This document shows, piece by piece, positions 1 through 7,880 of a stretch of DNA of 64,000 bases (its first letter is position 1; each line of letters opens with the position of its first letter). The DNA lies in contig DASXVS010000048.1 of assembly GCA_036504095.1 (NCBI GenBank), positions 124,001 to 188,000 of the forward strand, given 5' to 3'. Source of the stretch: Armatimonadota bacterium. Lineage in GTDB: Bacteria > Armatimonadota > DTGP01 > JAKQQT01. The position numbers were made by a program, and so were the translations under genes. The notes beneath the pieces were generated by a model. That model was not told the origin of the DNA, ran no database searches, and saw only the letters and a program-made list of their open reading frames with translations.

Positions 1-794
1 GCCGCCCCGAAGAGCGCAGTTTCCTCCACGTCTCGCCAGGTCTCCGCCACGCGCATGGCATCCATCGGAGCATCGGTCGTAACCTCCAGGACCGTGTTCG
101 GGTACTGGCTCTTCAATTCCGCCGAAGTGCCCAGAGCCACACGTTTCCCCCTGTAGATCATCACGAGGCGGTTACAGTACTCGGCCTCCTCCATGACATG
201 CGTCGTCACGAGGATCGTCACGCCGGAATGCGCAAGGCTGTCGATCAGGTCCCAGAAACGGCGCCGCGACACTGGGTCCACGCCGCTCGTGGGCTCGTCC
301 AGAAACAGGACGTCCGGTTCGTGTACGACCGCGCACCCAAGCGCCAGCCGCTGCTTGTACCCAACGGAAAGCGTCCGCGTGAGGCGGTCGCGGTCTTCGA
401 CCAGATCCGCCAGGTTCAGCACCACGTCGATCCGCTCGCTGAGCCGGTCCGGCGGCACCTTGTACACGCCCGCGTAGAACTGGATGTTCTCCAGCACCGA
501 CAGGTCGTTGTACAAGCTGAATTTCTGGCTCATATAGCCGATCCGCGTCTGGATCTGCTGCGCCTGTTTCACGATATCCAGGCCAACCACCGAGCCCGAA
601 CCCGCCGTCGGCGTCAGAAGGCCGCACAGCATCCGGATCGTTGTGCTCTTACCGCTGCCGTTAGGCCCCAGAAAGCCGAATATCTCGCCCTTGCACACCT
701 CAAACGAGACTCCATCCACCGCCGCGAAATCGCCGAATTTCTTTACGAGGCCGTCCACCACGATCGCCGTCTCCGGACATGTTCGCTCAGTCAT
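1..794 (-). CDS. ABC transporter ATP-binding protein, second ATPase of exporter operon (3' end outside window)
   Basis: The frame is open from an ATG at 794 to the window edge, about 264 codons, so the C-terminus is missing. The product would be the second nucleotide-binding subunit of an ABC exporter. Visible motifs are Walker A (GPNGSGKST, about residue 41), a Q-loop (YMSQKFS), a signature reading LSVGYKQR (Ser-Val where LSGGQ is usual), Walker B (VLFLDEPTSGVDP) and an H-loop (VTTHVMEEAE). The start overlaps the stop of the preceding ATPase (ATGA), which implies translational coupling. The order TetR, membrane-fusion protein, ATPase, ATPase matches the YbhGFSR layout, so permease genes are expected just outside the window. 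The subunit is confident; the substrate is unknown. Confidence 0.88.
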   Translation of the reverse strand, partial: MTERTCPETAIVVDGLVKKFGDFAAVDGVSFEVCKGEIFGFLGPNGSGKSTTIRMLCGLLTPTAGSGSVVGLDIVKQAQQIQTRIGYMSQKFSLYNDLSVLENIQFYAGVYKVPPDRLSERIDVVLNLADLVEDRDRLTRTLSVGYKQRLALGCAVVHEPDVLFLDEPTSGVDPVSRRRFWDLIDSLAHSGVTILVTTHVMEEAEYCNRLVMIYRGKRVALGTSAELKSQYPNTVLEVTTDAPMDAMRVAETWRDVEETALFGA

Positions 795-1774
795 CTGCGA
801 CCGCCGTTCTGGCCGCCCGGCACGGCATGCACAGCGGCAGCCTCCGCGGCGAGGTGTACAAAGATGTCCTCCAGGCCCGGCTCCGTCGGCGATACGGACC
901 TTACCCCTATCCCCGCGCCCTGCAATGCCGCCCGCAGGGCCGGTTCGGCCGTAAGGCCATCCACCGTCAGGACGTGCAGGAGGTCGCCGAAAAGCACGCT
1001 CTCCAACACGCCCTCGCGTCCCAGCAGCGTATCGCGCGCCGCACGCGGTTGATCGGTATCGAACACGAGGATGTCGCCGCCCGCCCGTTGTTTCAATTCC
1101 TGTGGGGTCCCTGACGCGATGATTCGTCCGTGCGACATGAAAGCCACGCGGCGGCACCGCTCCGCCTCGTCCATATAGGGAGTGCTGACCACGATTGTGA
1201 CGCCTTTCCGGGGAAGGTCATACAGAATCCCCCAGAAGTCACGGCGCGAGACAGGATCCACGCCGGTCGTCGGCTCATCGAGAAACACAACCCGTGGGGT
1301 GTGCAGCAGCGTACAGGACAGCGCCAATTTCTGTTTCATCCCACCGCTGAGGTTGCCCGCAAGGCGATCTTTGAACGGTATCATCCGGCTGGCCTGCAGC
1401 AGTTCATTGGCGCTGGCCTGCCATTCTCCGTCCGGCACGGAGTACATCGCCGCCACGAACTCCAGATTCTCCCAAACGGTTAGGTCCGAATACTGGGCAA
1501 AGGTCTGGCTCAGGTAGCCGATATGTCGCTTTGCCGCCTCCGGATTGCCAAGCACATCCTCGCCGCCCACCCACGCCCGGCCCGCGTCGGGCAGGAGGAT
1601 GCCGCATAAAAGGCGAAAAGTCGTGGTCTTTCCCGCCCCGTCCGGCCCAACCAGCCCGAATACCTCTCCCGGTGGAATCTCCAGGTCGAGCCCCGCGACG
1701 GCCGGCCGCCCGCGAAACGCCTTTGAGAGACCTTCCGCGTAAACCGCCTGTTCAGTTGCTCCGGTTTGGGCCAT
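791..1774 (-). CDS. ABC transporter ATP-binding protein, first ATPase of exporter operon
   Basis: The 327-residue protein is a complete ABC nucleotide-binding subunit. It has Walker A (GPDGAGKTT, about residue 43), Q-loop (YLSQTFAQ), signature LSGGMKQK, Walker B (VVFLDEPTTGVDP) and an H-loop region reading VSTPYMDEAE. The usual His of the switch (VSTH) is Pro there, so this site may be hydrolytically weak. A C-terminal extension of about 90 residues is typical of multidrug-type CcmA/YbhF ATPases. It follows the membrane-fusion gene by 107 bp and overlaps the next ATPase by 4 bp. In Escherichia coli YbhF both ATPase domains are fused; here they are separate genes. It probably energises efflux of a hydrophobic compound. 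Confidence 0.9.
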   Translation of the reverse strand: MAQTGATEQAVYAEGLSKAFRGRPAVAGLDLEIPPGEVFGLVGPDGAGKTTTFRLLCGILLPDAGRAWVGGEDVLGNPEAAKRHIGYLSQTFAQYSDLTVWENLEFVAAMYSVPDGEWQASANELLQASRMIPFKDRLAGNLSGGMKQKLALSCTLLHTPRVVFLDEPTTGVDPVSRRDFWGILYDLPRKGVTIVVSTPYMDEAERCRRVAFMSHGRIIASGTPQELKQRAGGDILVFDTDQPRAARDTLLGREGVLESVLFGDLLHVLTVDGLTAEPALRAALQGAGIGVRSVSPTEPGLEDIFVHLAAEAAAVHAVPGGQNGGRR

Positions 1775-1881
1775 CGCTGGAATAGTGCCTTCTCACCATA
1801 CGCTTCGGGCAACCGCGAGGGATGCGGGCGAGGCGCCCGCGCAACGGTCGGTGCCCTCGGCGCGCAGCCCTTTACTAGGGC

Positions 1882-3459
1882 TCACCGGTTCGGCAGAACC
1901 ACGTGCGCCGGCATGCCTGGCTTCAGACGTCCGTCCGGGTTATCGATGGCGACCTTCACCCAGTACACCTGCTGCAGCCTTTGATCGCGGGTCTCCACGT
2001 TCTTAGGCGTGAACTCCGCTTCGGTGGCGACTTCCGTCACCTTCCCCCTGAAGGTCCCTTCGGTAACGTCCGTATCGATAGTTCCTTTGTCGCCCACTTT
2101 CACCTTCCCGAAGCTCCGGAACGGCAGGTACACCCTGACGTAGGCATGCCCAACGTCCAGCATCTTTACGATGGGCAGCCCCGCAGAGACGACTTCGCCC
2201 TCACGCGCCACAATCGTCGATATCTGCCCATCGCCTGGCGCCTTCACCAGGGCCTCGGCAAGATGCCTTTGAGCCAGGGTGACGGCCCCCTCGGCTGCCT
2301 GCCATTGCCCCTTTGCCGCCGCCACGGCATCGGCCGTGTTGCCCGCCTCAAGCAACAACAGGTTCTGCCGCGCTGCGTCAGCCTGTCCTCTCGCGGCCGC
2401 CACCGCCGCTGCCGAGGAATCCCGCAGCGTTCGTGACTGAATTCGGTCAGCCCACGCGGTCTGGGCGTTCGTCAGGGCCTGACGCGCCCCTTCCAGTTGC
2501 GCTGCGACCTGTCGGGCCTGAGCCTCCGCCGCGTCTTTCTGTTTCGAGGTGGCGGCCTTCGCCGTCTGGGCGGAAATCACGCCTTGCCTGGCCGCCAATC
2601 GGTCCTTTAGCGCACGCGTGGCGTTATCCAGTCCCGCCTTGGCCGCCGTCGCCTGGGCCTCCGCGGTGTCCAGACCGGCCTTCGCGGTGTCCAGCGCCAA
2701 CCGCGAGTTGTCCATATCGCGTTTCGCGACGGCGCCCTGAGTGAACAGACCGGTGATCCGGTCGTAGTCCGCGCGAGAGGTAGCCATTGCTGTGAGGGCG
2801 CGCTCCCGTGCCGCGCGCGCTGAATCGTACTGCCCCTGCGCCGCGTCCCGCGCTTGCCGGAGTTCCGTCACAGCGTCCAGTTCCTCTTGAGCCGTCGCCA
2901 GCGTATCACCCGCCCCGGAAGCCGTCGCTCCCGCCGCCTGCGCCGTTCTAAGGGCCGCTGAATATTGCGCGGTCAGGGCGCGTACCTGCGCCTCCGCCGC
3001 TGTCAAAGATTGCTTTACGTCAGTTGCATGGCTGAACGCGATCTCAGCATTCACGAGGTTCGTCCGCGCGCCGGCATACGTGGCCTCCGCCGCCGCTGCC
3101 TGTGCCCGTGCGGCCGCTATTTGCTGCGCCCGCGAACCAGACTTGATGTTCAGGTACGTATTCAGGGCCGCATCACGCTGGCCGACGGCTTGCCGAAGCT
3201 GCGCCCGCAGGTCCCGATCGTCAAGCCGCGCGATCACCTGCCCAGCCTTGACCTTGTCGCCCTCTGCCACCAACACCTTCTCGATCCGCCCCGCCACTTG
3301 CGGGCCGACCTCGATCTCGGTCGCCTCCACCGTGCCGCTGGCTTCGGGCGGCGCGAGCGCGGCGCGCCGGTCCTGTATCCAGTTGTACGCAATGACTCCA
3401 ACGATTGCGACGGCCAGAATTAGCGGGATCATCTTGCGGTTGAATTTCGGTTTCGCCAT
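1882..3459 (-). CDS. HlyD/YbhG-family membrane-fusion protein with unusually long helical hairpin
   Basis: This 525-residue periplasmic adaptor would link the inner-membrane ABC exporter to an outer-membrane channel. An N-terminal transmembrane anchor lies at about residues 10-27. A lipoyl half-motif follows at about 45-85 (VGPQVAGRIEKVLVAEGD), and the second half lies near 405-445. Between them is an Ala/Gln/Arg-rich coiled coil of about 310 residues. E. coli YbhG is about 330 residues in total, so this hairpin is much longer. The ATG directly follows the tetR stop with no gap, so the two genes are probably cotranscribed. Family assignment is firm; the TolC-like partner is not in the window. 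Confidence 0.9.
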   Translation of the reverse strand: MAKPKFNRKMIPLILAVAIVGVIAYNWIQDRRAALAPPEASGTVEATEIEVGPQVAGRIEKVLVAEGDKVKAGQVIARLDDRDLRAQLRQAVGQRDAALNTYLNIKSGSRAQQIAAARAQAAAAEATYAGARTNLVNAEIAFSHATDVKQSLTAAEAQVRALTAQYSAALRTAQAAGATASGAGDTLATAQEELDAVTELRQARDAAQGQYDSARAARERALTAMATSRADYDRITGLFTQGAVAKRDMDNSRLALDTAKAGLDTAEAQATAAKAGLDNATRALKDRLAARQGVISAQTAKAATSKQKDAAEAQARQVAAQLEGARQALTNAQTAWADRIQSRTLRDSSAAAVAAARGQADAARQNLLLLEAGNTADAVAAAKGQWQAAEGAVTLAQRHLAEALVKAPGDGQISTIVAREGEVVSAGLPIVKMLDVGHAYVRVYLPFRSFGKVKVGDKGTIDTDVTEGTFRGKVTEVATEAEFTPKNVETRDQRLQQVYWVKVAIDNPDGRLKPGMPAHVVLPNR

Positions 3460-4059
3460 TTATTCATTCTCCGGGCGGGAGGCCACACCGTGTACGAACA
3501 CTTCCACGAACGTCTCGATGACGACGTCTTCGGAGTGCGGGATGACGTGCCGGAACATCGGGGCGCCAATCGTGCGCGCGAACAGGAGGGCGAGGAACAT
3601 ATGGGCAAAGAGTATCGGATCCCCCGGCCCGACTTCGCCGGTATCCTGCCGGTGCGCGAAGAACGCACCGAGCAGTCTGATAGCCGCCAGGGGGCGCTTT
3701 GCGAGAAATGGCTCCTGTTCCGGATGGCTGGACACCTCCATCAACTGAACGCGCATCAACAACTGAACCTCCCGCATAGCCGCCATGGCGTTCCTGGCGA
3801 CCGCGCACAGATCCGTGTAAAGGTCACCTGTATCCGCCCCGGCGAAAAGGTGGTCGACGTTCTCGACGCTGGCGAACCGCTCGCCGAGCGCGTCCAGCAA
3901 CCCCTGTTTGGTGCCGAATTGGCGGAAAAGGGTCAGTTCGCTTACGCCGGCCCGCTGGGCGACCGCGCGCGTCGTCATGCCCCGACTGCCGCGCTGTGTG
4001 TAAATGTGCGCCGCCGCGATCAGCAATCTTTCTCGAGTATCAGGTTCCTGCGTGTTCAT
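3460..4059 (-). CDS. TetR-family transcriptional regulator of the exporter operon
   Basis: The 199-residue protein has an N-terminal TetR helix-turn-helix at about residues 8-55 (TRAVAQRAGVSELTLFRQFG) and a helical ligand-binding domain. The ATG at 4059 was chosen over an upstream TTG at 4077 because that codon lies inside the operator palindrome at 4065-4090. It is the first gene of the operon and abuts the membrane-fusion gene, as YbiH/CecR regulators do beside ybhGFSR. It probably represses itself and the exporter until an effector binds. The effector is unknown. Confidence 0.9.
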   Translation of the reverse strand: MNTQEPDTRERLLIAAAHIYTQRGSRGMTTRAVAQRAGVSELTLFRQFGTKQGLLDALGERFASVENVDHLFAGADTGDLYTDLCAVARNAMAAMREVQLLMRVQLMEVSSHPEQEPFLAKRPLAAIRLLGAFFAHRQDTGEVGPGDPILFAHMFLALLFARTIGAPMFRHVIPHSEDVVIETFVEVFVHGVASRPENE

Positions 4060-4064
4060 CTGTC

Positions 4065-4090
4065 TGTGCGTAAGCAATTACTTACACACA
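4065..4090. promoter_or_regulatory. Probable TetR operator, 26-bp inverted repeat
   Basis: Two 10-base arms, TGTGCGTAAG and CTTACACACA, face each other across a 6-base spacer (CAATTA); 9 of 10 positions are complementary. The site lies 5 bases upstream of the tetR ATG. Location and symmetry fit an autorepression operator; binding by this TetR is inferred. Confidence 0.7.
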
Positions 4091-4239
4091 AGATACCCTG
4101 CCCCGCCACCCGACGTCAACCCCAACCTCGTGAAAGACACCCGATTTTATCCGGCCGCAGGCGGCGCCGCGCGAGACGGAAGCCTTGCCGTACGGCCGCT
4201 CAGCGCCCCGGCGAAAATTCGCCCATGTGTGTTGCGTTG

Positions 4240-4248
4240 TGTTATAAT
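4240..4248 (+). promoter_or_regulatory. Extended -10 promoter for candidate small RNA/leader
   Basis: TGT immediately precedes a consensus TATAAT, giving a TGN-TATAAT extended -10. No good -35 is seen. Transcription would begin near 4254 and run toward the terminator at 4424-4456, about 300 bases before the HNH gene. Confidence 0.5.
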
Positions 4249-4253
4249 TTATA

Positions 4254-4456
4254 CAGGTTCCTTGTAAAGGGGGATCGGGAAAGACGATGCGGAGCAACTG
4301 CCATCCATATCTATGTGAAGGCGCGTTTTCAGCGGTCGGGTTAGTCCGTCTGCCTCGGGAATCGCGTGCCTTCACGATACGCACGCGTAGTTACACCCCG
4401 GTTATACCCGTTTCCACGAATACGGCCCGCCGCGTCTAGCACGCGACGGGCCTTTT
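4254..4456 (+). ncRNA. Candidate ~200-nt noncoding RNA or 5' leader
   Basis: An extended -10 at 4240-4248 and a GC-rich hairpin with a T-run at 4424-4456 bracket about 200 bases with no convincing coding frame. The product could be a free small RNA or an attenuated leader of the HNH and mntH genes. I looked for 6S RNA, tmRNA, SRP RNA and the yybP-ykoY manganese riboswitch and recognised none. The call rests only on promoter plus terminator. Confidence 0.35.
4424..4456 (+). terminator. Intrinsic terminator
   Basis: A 12-base stem (GGCCCGCCGCGT with ACGCGACGGGCC, one mismatch) has a 5-base loop and is followed by TTTTCCGTTTT. It lies between the extended -10 promoter and the HNH gene, so it either ends a short RNA or acts as an attenuator. 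Confidence 0.7.
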
Positions 4457-4547
4457 CCGTTTTGGTTGTAAGGCACTTGTGCACAGCGCCAGGCGCCCGC
4501 GCAGCCGGGATGCCGGCCCCAAGGGCAGGGGCGGCGGAGAGTACTAA

Positions 4548-5072
4548 ATGACAGGCGAAGTACTGGTTCTAAACAACGACTATGAACCCCTTAACGTGTG
4601 CAACGCACGTCGGGCCATTAACCTGGTGTTTCGGGGGAAGGCTGACGTTTTGCACCACCACGACCGGCCGGTATCTACCATGCAGGGCGCATGGCCGCGG
4701 CCGACGGTCGTCAAATTGAAGCATCACGTAAAGCGCCCGTACCCGGAACTGCGGCTTTCCCGCCGCGGTATCTTCGCGCGGGACGGGCACGTGTGCGTGT
4801 ACTGTGGATCGCCGCGTGAACTCACGCTCGACCACGTGATACCGCGCCGCCTCGGCGGTATGACAACCTGGGATAACCTGGTTGCATGCTGCCGGCCCTG
4901 TAACATCAGGAAAGGCGACAAGACGCCGGCTCAGTGGGGCATCCAGCCGGCGCGCGTTCCGCGGAAGCCGCGGTACGTGCCTTTCATCAGCCTTGCGAAG
5001 TTCCTCGACAGCCGCCAGAACGAAACCTGGCGCGATTACCTGCCGGCATTCGCTGAACTCGACGGCATGTAA
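4548..5072 (+). CDS. HNH endonuclease family protein
   Basis: The 174-residue protein has a C-terminal HNH nuclease fold. Two zinc-type CxxC pairs (CVYC, CRPC) bracket LTLDHVIPRRLGG, followed by NLVACCRPCNIRKGD, at about residues 83-125. The N-terminal 70 residues (VLVLNNDYEPLNVCNARRAI) match the stand-alone HNH proteins found in many bacterial chromosomes. The ATG lies in an otherwise open intergenic region with no strong Shine-Dalgarno. It is not next to phage or restriction genes. The family is usually annotated only as endonuclease; its biological role is not known. Confidence 0.88.
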   Translation: MTGEVLVLNNDYEPLNVCNARRAINLVFRGKADVLHHHDRPVSTMQGAWPRPTVVKLKHHVKRPYPELRLSRRGIFARDGHVCVYCGSPRELTLDHVIPRRLGGMTTWDNLVACCRPCNIRKGDKTPAQWGIQPARVPRKPRYVPFISLAKFLDSRQNETWRDYLPAFAELDGM

Positions 5073-5103
5073 CACCGGAAGGTTTACGATACCGCTCTGC
5101 CTG

Positions 5104-5131
5104 GGAGTGCGGCCCGTGAGGACCGCACTCC
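5104..5131 (+). terminator. Hairpin downstream of HNH gene
   Basis: A perfect 9-bp stem (GGAGTGCGG with CCGCACTCC) has a 10-base loop and lies 32 bp after the HNH stop. There is no T-run, so termination is only probable. Confidence 0.4.
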
Positions 5132-5191
5132 GGGCCGAACGCGCACCCCCTTGCCATCAGAGACGCAGCCTGTCTACCGATATAGGTACTG

Positions 5192-6574
5192 ATGGACATG
5201 CATGACCAGATAGATATCGCCGCCGGAATCCCCGCGACCAACGGCGGTCCGCCCGTCTACTATCGGCCGGAACTACCCGCGGAGCGCCGCCTGCGGCGTC
5301 GGGGGCCGGTACGCTCGCTCCTCCCGTACCTGGGGCCGGCCTTCATGGTCAGCGTGGGGTACATGGATCCCGGCAACTGGGGCACCAATATCGCCGCCGG
5401 CGCCGGGTTCGGGTACGCGCTGCTCTGGGTGTTGCTGATGAGCAACCTCATGGCCCTCCTCCTCCAGACTCTCGCGGCGAAGCTGGGAATCGTGAGCGGC
5501 AAGACGCTGGCGGAAATGTGCCGCGATGAGTTCTCCCCCGGCGTGACCTTCTTCCTCTGGGTGGTCATCGAGATCGCCATGATGGCGACCGACCTCGCCG
5601 AGTTCCTCGGCGCGGCCCTGGGATTCACCATTCTCTTCCATTGGCCGCTTCTCTGGAGCGGGCTGGCGACGGCCATCGTGGTCTACCTGATCCTGGGGCT
5701 GTACCGCTTCGGTTATCGTTACGTTGAACTCGCCATCGCGGGCCTCGTGGCTATCATCGCCCTCGCGTATGTGGTTGAGCTCTTCTACGTGAAGCCCGAT
5801 TGGATGGCGGTGGTGCATGGCACGCTGATCCCCAGAGTACCCAACGCTGCAGCGCTTCTGGTGGCCATCGGCATGCTGGGCGCCACGGTGATGCCGCATA
5901 ACCTCTTCCTGCACAGCGGATTGGTTCAGGCGAGACAGCCGAAAGAGCGCAAGGGCCTCGGCAACCACCGCAATCACAGCGGCTGGCGCGACCTTCACAC
6001 GAAGAAGCTCTTCCGCCTGGCGATCATCGACTCGATTTTCGCGATGAACGGCGCGTGGCTGGTTAATTCGGCCATGGTCATCGTCGCGGCCGCCGCGTTC
6101 TACTACCACAAGCCGCCTCTGAACGTGACGTCGATTCGCGACGCTCACTCCACGATGGCCTTCCTCTTCGGGGCAGGCTCTCCGCTGGTGTTCGGTGTTG
6201 CGCTGCTGGCGGCCGGGATTTCGTCCAGCGCCACGGGCACGCTTGCGGGGCAGATTGTGTTCGAGGGGTTTCTGCACCGGAAAGTGAACGTATTTCTTCG
6301 GCGCTTCGTGACGATGGTACCCGCGCTGTGCGTGTTGGCGCTGATGGAGTACCGCCCGAAGGTGGTGAGTGATGTATCGGTTCTCGTGTGGAGCCAGGTG
6401 TGCCTGTCATTCGCCCTGCCGTTCGCGATCGTCCCGCTCATCATGTTCACGCGCCGGAAGGACCTCATGGGGGAGCACGCCAACCTGCCGCTGACCAATC
6501 TGGTGGCATACTTTGTGGCCGCCGTCATCATCGCGCTGAACGTGTACCTGCTGTATTCGACGTTCGCGGGGTAG
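5192..6574 (+). CDS. mntH: Nramp-family Mn2+/divalent metal transporter
   Basis: The 460-residue SLC11 transporter imports Mn2+ and related metals with protons across the inner membrane. The diagnostic helix-1 motif MDPGN (about residue 58) and helix-6 motif MPHNLFLHS (about residue 233) are both intact, so it should coordinate transition metals. About eleven hydrophobic segments are visible. The loop after the MPHN helix carries a His/Lys-rich stretch (KGLGNHRNHSGWRDLH). It sits 119 bp after the HNH gene behind a hairpin. No MntR box or manganese riboswitch was recognised. A second, divergent SLC11 protein lies at 34474-35886. Confidence 0.93.
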   Translation: MDMHDQIDIAAGIPATNGGPPVYYRPELPAERRLRRRGPVRSLLPYLGPAFMVSVGYMDPGNWGTNIAAGAGFGYALLWVLLMSNLMALLLQTLAAKLGIVSGKTLAEMCRDEFSPGVTFFLWVVIEIAMMATDLAEFLGAALGFTILFHWPLLWSGLATAIVVYLILGLYRFGYRYVELAIAGLVAIIALAYVVELFYVKPDWMAVVHGTLIPRVPNAAALLVAIGMLGATVMPHNLFLHSGLVQARQPKERKGLGNHRNHSGWRDLHTKKLFRLAIIDSIFAMNGAWLVNSAMVIVAAAAFYYHKPPLNVTSIRDAHSTMAFLFGAGSPLVFGVALLAAGISSSATGTLAGQIVFEGFLHRKVNVFLRRFVTMVPALCVLALMEYRPKVVSDVSVLVWSQVCLSFALPFAIVPLIMFTRRKDLMGEHANLPLTNLVAYFVAAVIIALNVYLLYSTFAG

Positions 6575-6696
6575 CCCGCCTGATTCGTGACGCCCAAACC
6601 TACCACGGAGGCTCACGGAGGGCACGGAGGAACACGGAGGAAGCGATGAATTGGGAATGCAGAATACCGACCGGCGTAGCGCGGGCGCCCTCGCCC

Positions 6697-6958
6697 GTTT
6701 CACGGTAGGGGCGGCGTCCTCGCCGCCCATCGGGGCGTCCGGAGCCCCCCTACCCCCCAATGCTGGGGGACCAAACGGGGAGGGTGGCACGATGTGGCGC
6801 CGGCCTCCGTGCCGGCGTTCGTTCTCACGGTAGGGGCGGCGGGGGTGCCGGGCATTGCAAATTGAAAAATGCAAAATGCAAATATCAAAATGCCCGATCG
6901 GACCTACAGCCTCGGCCGTTTCACGGTAGGGGCGGCGTCCCCGCCGCCCTCCGGAGCC
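6697..6958. repeat. Three palindromic GGGGCGGCG repeats
   Basis: A motif beginning TTTCACGGTAGGGGCGGCG and continuing into its own complement (CGCCGCCC) occurs at about 6699-6728 and 6919-6948. A degenerate copy sits near 6823-6845. Each intact copy folds as a GC hairpin. The 6575-7069 gap otherwise holds short CACGGAGG repeats and an A-rich stretch near 6855-6890; no gene is seen. Confidence 0.6.
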
Positions 6959-7084
6959 CTCACCCCAGCCTTCTCCCCAGGGAGAGGGAGCACGTCTGCC
7001 CCATCTGATCGATTTTCCGTATAGCCCAAAGCCAGATTCCGGTTCCCCCTCGCCCGCAGGGAGAGGGGGTTAGGGGGTTAGGGC
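6956..7084. repeat. ~130-bp element with inverted ends, copy A (divergent interior)
   Basis: The left end GCCCTCACCC and the right end GGGGTTAGGGC are imperfect inverted repeats. Inside are CTCCCC-AGGGAGAGGGAGCACG and a TTCCGGTTCCCCCTCGCCCG block shared with the copies at 7535 and 7748. The right end supplies the stop codon and last codons of the DUF559 gene. Confidence 0.6.
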
Positions 7085-7456
7085 TTCGGTGATTCTGGCC
7101 AGTACCGCCTCAATATCGCCGGTCACTTCGTCATTCGTCACGCGAAGCACCGCGAAACCATTCGCCACCGCCCACTCATCGCGCACCGAATCGCGCTCGG
7201 CTTGCTGCGCGTGAATTCCGCCGTCCACCTCGACGATCAGCGCCGCGGAGTGGCAATAGAAGTCTGCGATGAATGGCCCGACGTTGTGTTGGCGCCGGAA
7301 CTTCGCCTTGCCAAGCCGGTGGTCGCGGAGGCGCTCCCAGAGCAATTCCTCGGCGGGCGTCTGGTCGTGCCGAAGCTCCCGAGCGCGTGAAAGGAGTGGG
7401 TCTTGTATCCTCCGGGCACGTCCGGCCAAGATCGATTGTTCATCGGTAGTCGGCAT
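7070..7456 (-). CDS. DUF559 domain endonuclease-like protein
   Basis: The 128-residue product matches the DUF559 family, which has a PD-(D/E)XK/Vsr-like fold. Visible features are the N-terminal RARELRHDQTPAE, then LLWERLRDHRLGKAKFRRQH, then GPFIADFYCHSAALIVEVDG with the acidic catalytic-type residues Asp, Glu and Asp, and FAVLRVTNDEV. The ATG at 7456 is preferred over a GTG at 7471 that lies in repeat-like sequence. The last codons and stop are contributed by the repeat element at 6956-7084, and two further copies lie upstream. The family's function is not established. Its persistent contact with repeat elements here is the notable point. Confidence 0.82.
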   Translation of the reverse strand: MPTTDEQSILAGRARRIQDPLLSRARELRHDQTPAEELLWERLRDHRLGKAKFRRQHNVGPFIADFYCHSAALIVEVDGGIHAQQAERDSVRDEWAVANGFAVLRVTNDEVTGDIEAVLARITEALTP

Positions 7457-7534
7457 GGTGGCGGCCCTCACCGCCCCGTATAGGAGAATACGACGGCCAA
7501 ATATGGCATGGAGTCCGGCCGTACGCCGCGTGGG

Positions 7535-7663
7535 GCCCTCACCCCTCGCCCTCTCCCCGGGGGAGAGGGAGCGCGTTTGCTAGAATCGTCCAGTTTGTCG
7601 TTTCCGCGAAACCTATTCCGGTTCCCCCTCGCCCGCAGGGAGGGGGGGCTAGTGGGTGAGGGC
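7535..7663. repeat. ~130-bp element with inverted ends, copy B
   Basis: It begins GCCCTCACCC and ends GGGTGAGGGC, a perfect 10-bp inverted repeat. The interior is nearly identical to copy C at 7748, including the shared core GCTAGAATCGTCCAGTTT. Similarity to copy C extends about 45 bases further left, around GGCCAAATA. Confidence 0.75.
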
Positions 7664-7747
7664 TTCGGGACGTAGCGTCACCGCTCATCCATACGGGTGA
7701 ATGGGTCGGCCAAATACAAAATGCTGTCCGGTCTTGCGCCGCGTGGA

Positions 7748-7880
7748 GCCCTCACCCCTCGCCCTCTCCCCGGGGGAGAGGGAGCACGTTTGCTAGAATC
7801 GTCCAGTTTGGTGTTTCCGCGAAACCCATTCCGATTCCCCCTCGCCCGCAGGGGGAGGAGGCTAGGGGCTGAGGGGCTCC
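7748..7880. repeat. ~130-bp element with inverted ends, copy C
   Basis: This close copy of 7535-7663 differs by scattered substitutions. Its right end (GGGGCTGAGGGGC) is degenerate and encodes the C-terminus and stop of the HEPN-like gene, just as copy A does for DUF559. Confidence 0.75.

Noticed and set aside
4254-4456. 6S RNA, tmRNA, SRP RNA or yybP-ykoY riboswitch
   Set aside because: No long closing stem with a central bubble, no tag frame and no diagnostic conserved core was seen, so only a generic candidate RNA is reported.
7464-7472. Fourth element copy at the DUF559 5' end
   Set aside because: Only the GCCCTCACC left end is visible and no matching interior or right end follows.
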